From NCBI GenBank assembly GCA_047495785.1, contig JBLDXI010000045.1, forward strand, positions 62,001 through 126,000: 64,000 nucleotides of DNA, written 5' to 3'. This document shows, piece by piece, positions 35,651-46,848 of the stretch (the first letter of the stretch is position 1; each line of letters opens with the position of its first letter). The notes under the pieces are model-generated. The model worked only from the letters and a program-made list of their open reading frames with translations. It was not told the origin of the DNA and searched no databases. Source of the DNA: Lepidodermella squamata. Lineage: Eukaryota; Gastrotricha. Both the position numbers and the translations under genes were made by a program.

Positions 35651-35895
35651 TCAAATCAATTCGCAATTACACATATCGCCTATACACTTACACTTCCTAT
35701 GAAAGAAAAGAGCAGATTGTGGATGGGATAGTCGAGGTAAAAAACTTACATGCTGCCGCAGCATGGAGCATAATCTCTCCCGCAATGCCAGAACAGTTTT
35801 TGACACAGGGCTGACGTGGGCTCTGCCATGAAAGCGATCAAAAGGCAAACCAGAAGAATGGTCGCCATGAAAACCTTCGATGCTCCAAGTGACAT
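35651..35895 (-). CDS. Secreted eight-cysteine knottin-like peptide, copy 4
   Basis: Two exons (35750-35895, 35651-35696) encode 63 residues. Signal peptide about 29 residues (MSLGASKVF start, ending PTSA). The mature part shares CQKLFWHC with copies 1 and 2 and the same eight-cysteine pattern; exon 2 ends with CNCELI. It is first of the four in transcription direction. TATA box at 35962-35969. Confidence 0.77.
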
Positions 35896-35961
35896 TTTAG
35901 CAAGTTATGAGGCTTTTAGGAATGTTTCGTGAATAAAGTTGCGCTCAGTGGTGATACCAAG

Positions 35962-35969
35962 TATTTATA
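35962..35969 (-). promoter_or_regulatory. TATA box of peptide copy 4
   Basis: Minus-strand TATAAATA about 74 bases before the ATG. Confidence 0.6.
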
Positions 35970-36049
35970 GCCTGGCCGCATTGGTAAACACTGATGGCAA
36001 AAACAAAAGACAAGCAGCAAAGTACTTAATCGAAATTGTTGTTGACCAG

Positions 36050-36560
36050 ATACCGTATATTCCGAAATAGTGATCCATGCCCCATGCTCAAAATTAAAAC
36101 CTATATCAAGTTGAGTAATTTTCCAATTCAAGCGTGAATTCTTGCGTACCTCGTTTCGAGGAGCGTTTCATTAATGAATTCGGAACGCTCTGAAATAATA
36201 AGAACACACCAGGTGTATACGGTATTAACCTTATTTACTTTAAGTGCGTTGCCTGTTGTTGTAGCCATCAACCATACCCCTGAATTGCGCGTCATATGAC
36301 CACTTGCCGTCACTCCATTTTCACTTCATTCATGTTTATACTAAAATCTGATAGCATAAACGTCACATGACTAAAATGTACTTGAAGCATACCTTTGTCC
36401 TGGAAACTTGGCCGTTTCTCTAAGCCAGCATATCACTGGATCGCTTCGAATTTCACGCCATGAAAATCCCCTTGAATTCTCAATTGAGAGACCAAAACTC
36501 GGTCGGAAACCGATAAAATCTATCGATTCTATGGATGTAGGAGCGGTCTTGGCTTCAGGT
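36050..36560 (-). repeat. Duplicated flank of peptide copies 3 and 4, second copy
   Basis: Partner of 34380-34910, same orientation, with many small insertions and deletions. Confidence 0.65.
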
Positions 36561-38155
36561 ATCCACACTTCCTGGCTTCGACATCAGCCTCATTTTGGCA
36601 ACTTCGGCCGTTTGACGAAACGTTCCAATGGTTTTCAAAACAAAATGTAATTCAACTGCTCTAAAAGTTTATTTATTTCTTATTTTCAAATATTATTATG
36701 ACAGTGCAACTCCTTCACACAATTTAAATTTCGCATGTCCGACAAAAGCATAACATCGGCGCTAATCACGAATGATCAGGCTAAACACGTCCAGCATGAT
36801 GACTCACGGACCGAAAAACCTGAACAGATAATTCCGTCTACACTTTCTAAGCTCTGCTTGTTAAGAACAACGCCGTTCTTAAATTTTTTACAATGTACAA
36901 AGTCGAAGAGCGGTCAACAAACGGCCTCAAGCTACGATGCAACAAAATATATATAATCAATTATTATTATTATAAGGTCACATGTGTGCAATATTGGAAT
37001 AATCATAATACAAAATTAGAATTAAAAGCGCAGTTCATTATAGTTACTTTCCACTTCCCAAGTTAATCAAAAACAGAAGTGCATTTTGGTAATTCAATAA
37101 AAATTGCAGCACAAGATCGTTGGGTATTACAAGGGTAAGAAAGGAGACGGAAACAACTGGCAGATTATCAATTTTCAAGATAAAATGGAACGATCAACAA
37201 TATGTTGGTAGAAGACAGATTTGATGTGAGACCTGAAGCAAAGGACAAACGAGATATCTCATCGATATAGTAATATAAAAACAAACAAAAGCAGTGAAGT
37301 GATCAGCTACGTTCCAATAAAAAGTTTCCCTGACACAACGCGCTAGCCAAATCAATGGAGGAATGTTGAAATTTTTTTCTGAAGGAAATCGAAATGGTTC
37401 AAAATATCATCCGTTTGAAAAGGAAAACATCATAAAAGAATCGAATCAACAACAACGCTAAATAGATAGTAAGACCAACCCTAAGCCGGTTGCGTAAAAC
37501 TTGGTCCACTTTGGTGTTAGTCAATTTTTAGTGCATTATAATAAAACAGCAGCCTTGGTTATCAGTTATATAATATTACGATTTTTCTATCATCATTGTT
37601 CCGCTTGTTCACACAACCAATATAGATGACAATTTTGCAATAATAAATAAATCTTCAATATAATAATAATATAAATATAATGCCGTAATAATTAATCATC
37701 ATCGTCGTCGAAATCGGAACACAAATTGAATAAGGTGGATTAGCTCGGGTTGTTTTTCAAACGACTTTCGTTTCCAGTGACTGGACACAATCATTAATCA
37801 ATAATTTTTTGGCTTCGGTACATCATCAACAACAACAACACTTGAGGACAACCAAGTGAACCAAAAGGCTTCTGTGTTTTTATGCAAATAAATTATCGAT
37901 TTGACAACAGGCGGAAGCTTGATCATTCAATGAGAAGAATTCAATTCAGTGTTTAGACGCATTTCTCAAAATCAAATGCGGAAAAAGGTAAATTCGGAGC
38001 AAAATCGCAGGACTAAAACGTAAATTGCGGTACAAATTTTTGTTTTTTTGTTAATATTTTTGTAATAGGGAGCCATTGTGGTAAAAAATAACGGTTGATG
38101 CATAGAGACGGAAAGAGATGTATTATTTGGACTCTATTGCCGAGTGGCGGTGATT
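36561..38155. other. 3' flank of PALS1
   Basis: AT-rich, probably PALS1 3' untranslated region on the minus strand. A plus-strand ATG frame of 73 codons at 36735 has no recognised similarity and is not called. Confidence 0.5.
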
Positions 38156-41100
38156 TCAAGCACGAGAAGCGATAGGCGAAGCGTTGATTGCTCGTTCCCG
38201 AGACGCACCCTGACTACCTCGAACAGAGCTCGATGCAGAGAAGTTGACAGCCGGTTCGTGGGCCGAGCCGTTAGCGCCAATCATAGTGCCAAGCGGAGCA
38301 GCTAGCCAAGTACTAGGCACCCATTGCGGTTCAACATCGAGGCGATTGATCTCGTCTAGGATCAATTTATACGTACGATCGATGTCTTGATTAACGACGA
38401 CAAAGTCGAATAAATGGCCCCATTTCACGTCAGTCGCGCGGCCGGCTTCGATGATCTCCGTCAACTTGTCGTCGGATAACTTCTGATTCAATTTACTTGT
38501 CAGTTGTTGCAACTGGGCAAGTGGCGGCGGGGCGATGAAAATGATGTAAGGCTTCAGTTCAGGCCGTCGCACGCGTTCGATTGACTCGGGGTTCAGATTG
38601 AGAATGCACACCCGGCCGCTGCTGATGACATCGGCAACAGCGCGCACAGACGTGCCGTAAAGATTGCCTTGATAGAAGCCGCATTCGATAAATTGCAGCT
38701 GCTGGTCCATTGTTTGGAAGTGTTTACGATCGATAAAATGATAATCTCTGCCGTCGATTTCAGCAGGATCGCGGGCTTTCGTAGTATCTAGAAAAAAACA
38801 AGATTAAAACGGTTATCCACGCGAAAAAAAATCCTCCTTAATTAGCCAGATTAAAATCAAAGCTGAGGTAATTTACGTGGAATAGCAGGAGCGAATCGAT
38901 CCGGATCAGATTCCAACAGCCGTCTCCTCAATTCGTGCCGTCCCACATGTTGCGGGCCAATTAGCACGATCGGGCGCTTGCGATACGGCTGCGGGTAGTA
39001 CTGACCGACTTCTTCGTAACTCAAGATCTCAGGAGCTTCGATGGATGTCTTTTTCTTCGACAAAGCAGGGCAACATGTCGCCTGGTTCATTTCGTCTGAA
39101 AACATTTCCTTCTCCAATTCGATTCGTTTAATTTCCCGCCTGATATAAATTAATTAATAATTATTTTAAGCTGGATTTTTTTAATCTTACATTTCCCAGA
39201 ATTTTTTACTTGGCACAATGCCTGGCATCTGATCTTCCTCGCCGTCTCGACACGCCTGCCACCAGCAAGCATCAGCCGAGTTCACAACATGTAGAATTTC
39301 ACCGCGCCTGAACATAACGCCAAGTTCGCGGCATGGGCACAAGCGATCTTCCTCAGGCTCGTAATTAAACAGCGCCCGTAAATGAATTTGATCCTCCTCA
39401 ATCGGCTGCTCACGTTGTTGTGTGATCAACTGCTCCGATTCAGAGTTCGGCAGGACCAACATAGTGATGGAACCAGTCGCGTCGGCCAGCATTTGGCACA
39501 CATCGTTAACATTACGACCGCGCATTTCCTCGCCATTTATCTCGAGCAACTCGTCGCCGACATGCAAAAGACCCGATTTGTCGACAATTGATCCCTTCAC
39601 GATACGCGCCACTATCACGCAATCGTACGCGTTGTGAATTGTCGCACCTAGCGGCGTATCGCCGTCGCGTTCGAAACGGACCATTTTTAGCCCCGATTCG
39701 TTATAATGTGCCTGTTTTCTTAGGATAAATTCCGTTTCCTCAGCCGTCGGTGGCGGCGTGAGAACTCGAGGTGATATGTCCACGGTTGTCGCGCCGCTCT
39801 TTTCCGACTGCGGCGAGCGCTGTTTCGCGATTTCATCGTGCGTGTCTATTAAGGCGGCGATATTAGCGTCAGTTGTTAGCAAGGCGTGGAGTTGTTTCGC
39901 GGGAGGATTTGCGGGTAGTTTTTCGACTGCATCGGCGACTTCTCGAACCAGCTGAACGGCATTCGAGGCCGCTGGTTCGATTCTGACCCCGCTATCGGAA
40001 GAAACTGCGGAAGCTCCGGCAACACCACTCGATTCGACAACAGCTTTATGCACCTAAAGAGCAAATGTTGTAGTTAGAAAAATCGAAAAATTGTGATTCC
40101 ACAAATTTTTAAATCGATTGGAAATTTCATTACGATTTTCTAAAATAATCTCCTTTAATTCGATTTGGTGGTTAAAAGCCGTAACCATAGATTTTTTGTT
40201 TTTTTCCTCAATTTTTTACAGTCATTTCTCAATTACCTGTAAAATTTGCTTGAATCGCTCGTCTTCGAAGCGGCGACGAATCGACCGCAAAAGTTTACTG
40301 ACTTCGTCGCCAGCATTGCCGAGCTTCTTGTCGATGGTTTCAAGACAGTGTTCGACTTCCGAAGGACCTGCGATGAGAAATTCAAATAATTTTTGTCACG
40401 TTATCAAGTCGTAGGCATCGCAGACAACGCATCAAAGTGACCGCGAGATGACCTTAAAAATTTCACAGCCGGCAGAATTAGCATTCTTGAACACCGAGTT
40501 GTTTACAGCGGCACGCGACGTGAAAGAAGAGATTTATAGCACACCTTTCTCACTCGTGCGCTCGCGCATTCTCTCATATAATATGTTGGGTAATATTTCC
40601 CGACATAAACGCACGTACTATATACGGCTTCTGCGTCTCAACATGTGGTTGCATGCGTAAAGGTACGGTCCATTTACAGCGTAAACATACCGTAAACAAC
40701 ACGGAGTCGTTATTTTATGGGCACTAGCTTTTTCTCTCATCCAAAGGGCTTGATGGTCAATACGGGTAAAACAGTAAGCGCGCGCGCGCTTAAAACGTAT
40801 ATTTACTAGGATGACGCTGAAGTGAGGAGCGCTAAATTCTAAAGCCAGTACTTTATCGCAGCGGTCGCCTTATAACACATGCGATCGCCGCCAAGTTGTC
40901 TGAATTACTCCGAACAAAGGCCAGCGACGACGGGTGGGCGTGTGGCGGCAAAGAATACAAACTCACGCATTTAGGTCTCTGAGATGCAAAATTAATGATT
41001 CCTAACGACAAAATATTGGCGAAGATAGCGTTCTTGAAGTTCAGCGCCTAACGCCCACCTAAAAGCAACAGCTGCAGTAAATCTTTGATCATGTTTCAGA

Positions 41101-41948
41101 CATAACATCTGCGACTGCATAAATTCACCTAATGATCGCGAAATGGACGTGATATGAAGATGTAAAAAACGAACCTAGGGCACGGCTCATGACAGGGGAT
41201 TGTTGCTGAGCCAAATCGTCACCGGAATCAAACGCTTCATTGACGAAAGATGCGGCTGGTGGGGCAACTGGGGTCATTTCGATATTAGGTTCCGATCGTA
41301 ATTTGTGTTTATTTTGAAGAGACTTTAATTTCTGTGATTCGCGTAATGATCCGCGCAAAAACTGCTGTTCTCGGCTCAACTTCGCCTCCTCTTCTCGTCT
41401 CTTGATTTCTTCAGCTTGCTGATATCGGACAGCTTCCGTTCGTGTTCTAGCAGAACCACCAGGACCGCCAAAAGGACGACCACTGGTAGGCTGAGTCTGA
41501 AGGACAGGAGTTTCTTTGGTACTTGGCACATGAACTGAAGGCAGTTTAGGGCGAGCTTTAGGCGTGACTTCGAAATCAACAGGGCAATCCACCGCCATCT
41601 CGTGCACATCCCTTTCCATTTCGACCGGAGAAAAAGCTCCGTTGATATAAGCAGCGTTATCTACAAGAGGCATAACGTTTTTCCCGTTGGAGGCAACATC
41701 GGCCTTGATTCCAGGTTTTTTCAGCCCATTGCTAGGGGTTTCGGGCTTGAACGTGGAATGAGTAATATAAGTGCCCTCCGTGGTTGACGACTCTCGCATA
41801 TCAGGGGCAGTAGGTGTTGAAATGAGTTGCTCTATTGGACTATGAGCCTTATCTCGCAAGTTCGGAGATCTCAATTCAGATATATTTTTATAAAGTTGAT
41901 TGTCAACTATTCCAGAGTCTTCATCGTCCGAATTGTAAGGTTGAACGT
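38156..41948 (-). CDS. PALS1: PALS1/Stardust: MAGUK scaffold of the Crumbs polarity complex (5' end not found)
   Basis: Five exons found (41175-41948, 40237-40367, 39191-40053, 38877-39139, 38156-38787) give at least 886 residues. In order: a conserved EMAVDCP motif (41581-41601), which in PALS1 is the region that binds PAR6, then a charged coiled coil, two L27-like segments (CLETIDKKLGN and the LHALLTTDANIAALIDTHDEI block), a PDZ domain (PLGATIHNAYDCVIVARIVKG), an SH3 domain (LRALFNYEPEEDRLCPCRELG), the hook, and a guanylate-kinase-like domain (RPIVLIGPQHVGRHELRRRLL to EPQWVPSTWL). Such domains bind rather than catalyse. PALS1 links Crumbs to PATJ at apical junctions. Unlike human PALS1, which ends right after STWL, this protein has a 48-residue Ser/Ala-rich tail. 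The first listed exon starts in phase 1, so at least one upstream exon with the start codon is missing from this annotation. Confidence 0.9.
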
Positions 41949-44425
41949 CTAAAAAGAAAGCAATCTAAGGCAAATGGGCGAAAAATGTTTGACAATTTTA
42001 CCAAAATCGGTTTTTCGACGCCTCACTCTCAAATGAATAGTGCCTTTATTTCCAGCCTAAATTATCAGAAAAAAATAAATGTATAAAATATGCCCCATGC
42101 AAAAGATGTCAATAAAATATCGAAAAAAGGATTCAGCTGAAGGAGCGAGTACTCAAGTATTTCAAAGATTTCAAGCTATGAGCCATATTATCTGCTGGTA
42201 ATTAATTAAGGTGAACTGTCTGCGCATCAATATTACGAACGTCATATCTCGAGAACCCAACGAAACGAGTTGATTGATTGGAGAGGAGAAGAGCTCTAAT
42301 GTCGGATGCAATTTGCCAATCTTTAGACCAGGGCACGTATCAGAAATCGAGGTAATAACATCCGAATACTATTGACCTAACATATAACACTAATCATTTA
42401 TCATATGTAATCGGTAAGCTGATAAACTTGTCCATTCAGATGTTTGACACTCTAAATGATCTATCAAATGATTAGAAGGTGTAAATCTCCCGGATCCAGG
42501 ATTCCTGACTTCGAGCATAGATAGCAGATCATAATATTCTGTTACCCTGCTTCCTGCTTCAGGCAACGGTTGTAATTGAGGAATTTTAGGCCTGGCAAGT
42601 ATTTGGCAATTGCTGTTCCAAAGAATCAGTAAGTGTTATTGGCAGGTGACGATTAATAACACCTGACACCTGAGAGTAACGAGTAACGACGCTGCCTAAA
42701 GTGACGATGACAACACAATACTTATAGCGCAAAATCGCAAAGCAGCCAGCAAACCAATGCCTAATCGTAAATAAGTGATGCATGAAACGAACAAAAGATG
42801 TAACATCAAGAATGATTCATTGCTTGAATGAGAACGCTCGTCGTTCATAGCCCCATTTTCTCTACAAAAAAATGCGATTATGCCAAAAAAAAGATTCAAA
42901 AGAAAAAGCCGCAATTTTTCCATTTTTGATATTATTCACCTCAAAAAAGCTGGAAAGTGTAAATAATATATTTTATTGAATAAATATGCTCTATCAGTTT
43001 TTAATATATTTTTTGGCAATGACGCGAAATTTTAGCAACGCGGCGGCCTAGGTCGAGGCTTCGGACGATGTAAACGTGCCTCTGCGACCCCTTGAGCCAC
43101 GTACGCTGGTGATCTAGTGTTCCTGATTTATAAAGCTGATTTATAACTCTAATTGAATTTTTCCTACCCAATTGACTTCTAAAAATAATTCTAAAAGCGC
43201 TTATACCATAACACCGCGCCTTGTCTGTCGTCTGTCATGTCTATATACCTTGTTTTTGTCGGATGTATCACTTGAATCTCAAAATTTCGCTTATCTTTAT
43301 CCGGGGCAATGAATGACCCGCTATTTACCAGTCCCGCTAACTTCAATTTCGTAGTGATGCATACTAAACTCAGGCTAAAGATTTGTTAATGCCGCAAAAC
43401 TCTTGGGAATTATAAATTACAAATAAGTTTTCTGAGCTATCTGAGTGGCGTTTCTTAACGTTCATTTGGCACATTTTGGTGCACCAGGTCATTTCGGCTT
43501 AGTCCTCTTCGTCAAAATTAGACTTTTAGGTTTTAGGTTCATCCACGATCCACGAAGATTCAAACATCATCACCACATAGTGATTATCCTCGTTTTCCAT
43601 GGCATGCCATTGTAGTTTGAAATTGCACGATTGCGAATATGGGCGGAATTTTCATAGGACATGACAGATAACGCGCGGTATTACATTAACTGTGTTACAG
43701 GCGTTTTTATGCCTTGCTAATTAGTACAAGAGATGCAAAATAAAGACGGAAGGGACCAAAATCAGTAATCATAGAAGAACATAACAATTTAAAACCCTGA
43801 AGCTTGCTATGAAGTTAGGTCGCACTAATACCGTCGCAATATTCATACCTTGGGCGATTAAAGAGAAACAAAACGCAAACTGGGCTAAGTTATTGAAAGT
43901 TGAAGCCTTCTGATGTGTTCAGTAGATTGATATCGACCAAAGGTTATAAATTATCGCAACTCGTAATTATTCCCCAGGCGTGCGATCGTTTATACGGTGA
44001 TTTTATCCTTTCCATGGCTTACTAGACCTAAGTTTCTCTAGAAGTCGCCAGTTCATCGCAAAACAAGCATAACTTTTTTTACTAAGCTAAGCCTTGGGTT
44101 ATCGTGTTAATAGAGCTGCTGGTTATGATAAATCCACGGAAATCAAAGCAATTTAGCTACCTAGTTATTGAATTCTGAGCTGTGAACTAATGCTCACACG
44201 AGTTGGTGCATATCAAAAAAAACTTGGTTGTGGAAAGCTTGTTAACCCGGTATTTTGCAGTGGAAGAGCTAGCTAATTAAAATGTATGTCAGAATTTGGT
44301 GCGCTTGTCGCTGCATGTTATGCGTAAGCTATTTCCAAATTCATTAACTTGGTTTAAATTATCGCCGGGCGAATCCTATAAGAAATTGGCCAGAACCAAA
44401 TTAATTTCGATGAATATTTACTCAC
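41949..44425. other. Probable intron or intergenic DNA upstream of the PALS1 exons
   Basis: No exon could be assigned with confidence. A short minus-strand block at about 42800-42860, beginning after TTTTTTGTAG with an ATG, is possible but its donor phase does not fit the next PALS1 exon. Confidence 0.4.
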
Positions 44426-44771
44426 TTGGTAAATTAATTCTGCCACTTCATCGTGAGACAGCCCCGTAACGTCGCTTCCGTCAACTGTACAAATTTGATC
44501 TCCCACCTCAAGAGTAGCATCAGATGCAGGCGAACCTGTATTTTAAATAATTTTAGCGTATAATGTAATTATTCCAAGTTGACTCACCTTGTTGAATATT
44601 CTCAACGACGGGCAAAAAACCTTGATCGGTCCCGCCCATGAGCCACAGCCCCAGTCGTTTTCCTTTTTGAGGGCGTAAGTCAACATCCATCACCGCATAA
44701 TCTACGCTGATTTCAACTGCGCCGTCAGCGATATCGGCGTTCTCCATGCTGCCAGTAATTACGCTAGCCAT
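44426..44771 (-). CDS. 5' exons of a PDZ-domain protein, possibly the start of PALS1
   Basis: Two exons (44588-44771, 44426-44535) encode the first 98 residues from an ATG at 44771, then a good donor (GTGAGT) leads to unseen exons. Residues about 18-98 form one PDZ domain: KRLGLWLMGG as a variant carboxylate-binding loop, GFLPVVENIQQGSPAS, LEVGDQICTVDGSDVTGLSHDEVAELI. The next recognised minus-strand exons downstream are those of PALS1 (from 41948). Exon 2 ends in phase 0 but the PALS1 exon begins in phase 1, so direct splicing would break frame; an intervening exon or a separate gene is required. Human PALS1 has no N-terminal PDZ of this kind. Confidence 0.65.
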
Positions 44772-45493
44772 TCACGTCGACACTGAGTTAATAATAAGTC
44801 TCATTCTACGAAATGAAACAAGATCCCGTCGATATTGAAAGGTGAAAAAACTTATAATTAGATATCGCCTGTGTTTTTGCCGCGGCACTCGAAATGCTTT
44901 GTTTTTGCGTGTGTTATTGAAGGATGAGAGAACAAATGACGAAGCATCACTGCGGTGATGATGGTAGCCAAAAGCTAAAACCGACATGTATACGCGCAAT
45001 TTTAGGTCTGGGTTCAATAGTTGAGGCATACTGCATAAATTAAAGTCCACCGATCTTGTTTGCTAGTTTTTCGTAATACACAATATGGGAACGAGATTCT
45101 ATGTGCGCGCACACGCCTGACGCATGCTCAAATACGGAGTGGGCAGTCGAGTAGGGCTATTGAAGACAATACTGGGCCGAGATAGGATCTATGGTGTGTA
45201 TTTAGTGTGCATGTGAGTGGCAAAATTGTATTGCTCTACGGAACTCGAACTTCCATAGTTAGTGTTAGCTCATAATAATACTATTATACTATTAGGAGAC
45301 ACAAAGTTCGCAATGGCCTTTCACAATATTTACCGCCTTTCGTATACATGTTGGTGCAAAGCCGCCGGCGCTCACAAACACGCTCGTGGATTTCGATTAG
45401 TTTTATACCATTTCTTCTTGATAGGTCACTGTTTTTTTACCTACCAGTTTAAACTTCACTATTGACACTAACGCGGAAGCGCGAAAGAACATA
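44772..45493. other. Divergent promoter region between the PDZ gene and WDR92
   Basis: About 720 bases separate the two start codons. It probably contains both promoters; no clear TATA box was identified for either. Confidence 0.5.
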
Positions 45494-46718
45494 ATGGAAA
45501 AGCCTCAAATTATTGCTCACATTCAGAAGTCTCTCAACTTTACGCTTTTTGACTGCAAATGGATACCGTGCAGCGCGAAATGTGTCGTTTTGGGTAAGCT
45601 TAGCGCGGAAAACCGGCAGCATTTTTGTTAAACTAACTCTACATAGGCGGCCATCCTCGAGGTACAGGTGCTATGCAAATTTACGAGCTGACTAGTGGTG
45701 ATGTCAAACTGGTGAAAGAGGTACTTCTATTGTGACGTGTTGTCGCGTGAAATAAATTTGTACATTTCATCCAGTACGAAAAATCGAAAACATTCAAATG
45801 CGGAACGTTTGGTGCGTCGACGCTGCAACAGCGCCACCTCGCTACGGGTGATTTTGAGGGAAAACTCAACATTTGGGCTATAGATAAGGCGGATGTGCCT
45901 GTTTACATTGCGAAGGCTCATGATGAGATTGTAAATTCGATCGACGCCGTTGGCGGGTTGGGAATAGGCGAGGGCGCGCCGGAGATCGTAACTGGTAGTC
46001 GCGATGGCCTGGTAAAAGTGTGGGACCCGCGGCAGAAACACGATCCGGTCGCGGTTATGGAGCCGGCTGAGGGTGAAACGAAGCGTGACTGCTGGTCGGT
46101 TGCATTCGGGCACGCGTACAATGATAGCGATCGCTGTGTGGCGGCTGGCTATGATAACGGAGATCTAAAACTCTTCGATTTACGCGCGATGAATTTGCGA
46201 TGGGAGACGAATCTTAAAAATGGCATCTGCTGCGTAGAATTTGACCGAAAGGACATTAGTATGAACAAACTAGTCGCGACTACTCTGGAATCGAAATTCC
46301 ACGTTTTTGACATGAGGACTCAAAATGAGAAGAGTGGCTTCGCTTCTCTGGTTGAAAAGGCGCATCAATCCACCATTTGGATTGCTCGACATTTGCCGCA
46401 AAATCGCGACGTTTTCGTAACATGCGGAGGATCTGGAGGGATTAATTTATGGAAATAGTAAGTCATTAGCCCACCTTTGAATGAAAAAAATTGAATCATT
46501 TTTTACCTAGTTCTTACCCAGTCAAACGCGTCGATAAGGATGAAGATGGGAAGGAAGTTGGTGTTATCGGTTCAATCAGCCAAATCCAGAACACGAATGT
46601 ATCGTCGCAGCCGATAAATTCGTTCGATTGGTCGCGTGATAAGCTCGGCCTATGCGTTACAACAGCTTTCGATCAGTGCCTGCGAATTCTAATCGTTACG
46701 AAGCTTAACCAGCTGTAA
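45494..46718 (+). CDS. WDR92: WDR92 / DNAAF10 (Monad), WD40 dynein-assembly factor
   Basis: Four exons (45494-45593, 45647-45720, 45775-46457, 46511-46718) encode 354 residues, against 357 in human. The start [13 protein letters not shown] and the end [16 protein letters not shown] match the ends of the family. The body is a seven-bladed WD40 propeller: [66 protein letters not shown]92 is cytoplasmic, works with R2TP-type chaperone complexes and is needed to assemble axonemal dynein arms. Its presence implies motile cilia or a retained non-ciliary role; nematodes lack motile cilia, so this argues somewhat against a typical nematode. Tandem AATAAA signals follow at 46837. Confidence 0.95.
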
Positions 46719-46836
46719 AATTGGTACGTCATCGATTCAACTTGCTCCATGAACCAGTCGCTTTTTCTGTGATAATAGATTTAATCAAAAACAACGTGCA
46801 CTATATAGTCTCAATTTTCGATTTGAATAATATAGT

Positions 46837-46848
46837 AATAAAAATAAA
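46837..46848 (+). promoter_or_regulatory. Tandem polyadenylation signals of WDR92
   Basis: Two AATAAA hexamers back to back about 120 bases after the stop codon. Confidence 0.55.

Noticed and set aside
31470-35895. Reading the tandem spacers as a CRISPR-like array
   Set aside because: The repeats are whole gene units hundreds of bases long with introns and TATA boxes in animal DNA.
36735-36956. 73-codon plus-strand ATG frame downstream of PALS1
   Set aside because: Short, without recognised similarity, and probably antisense to the PALS1 3' region.
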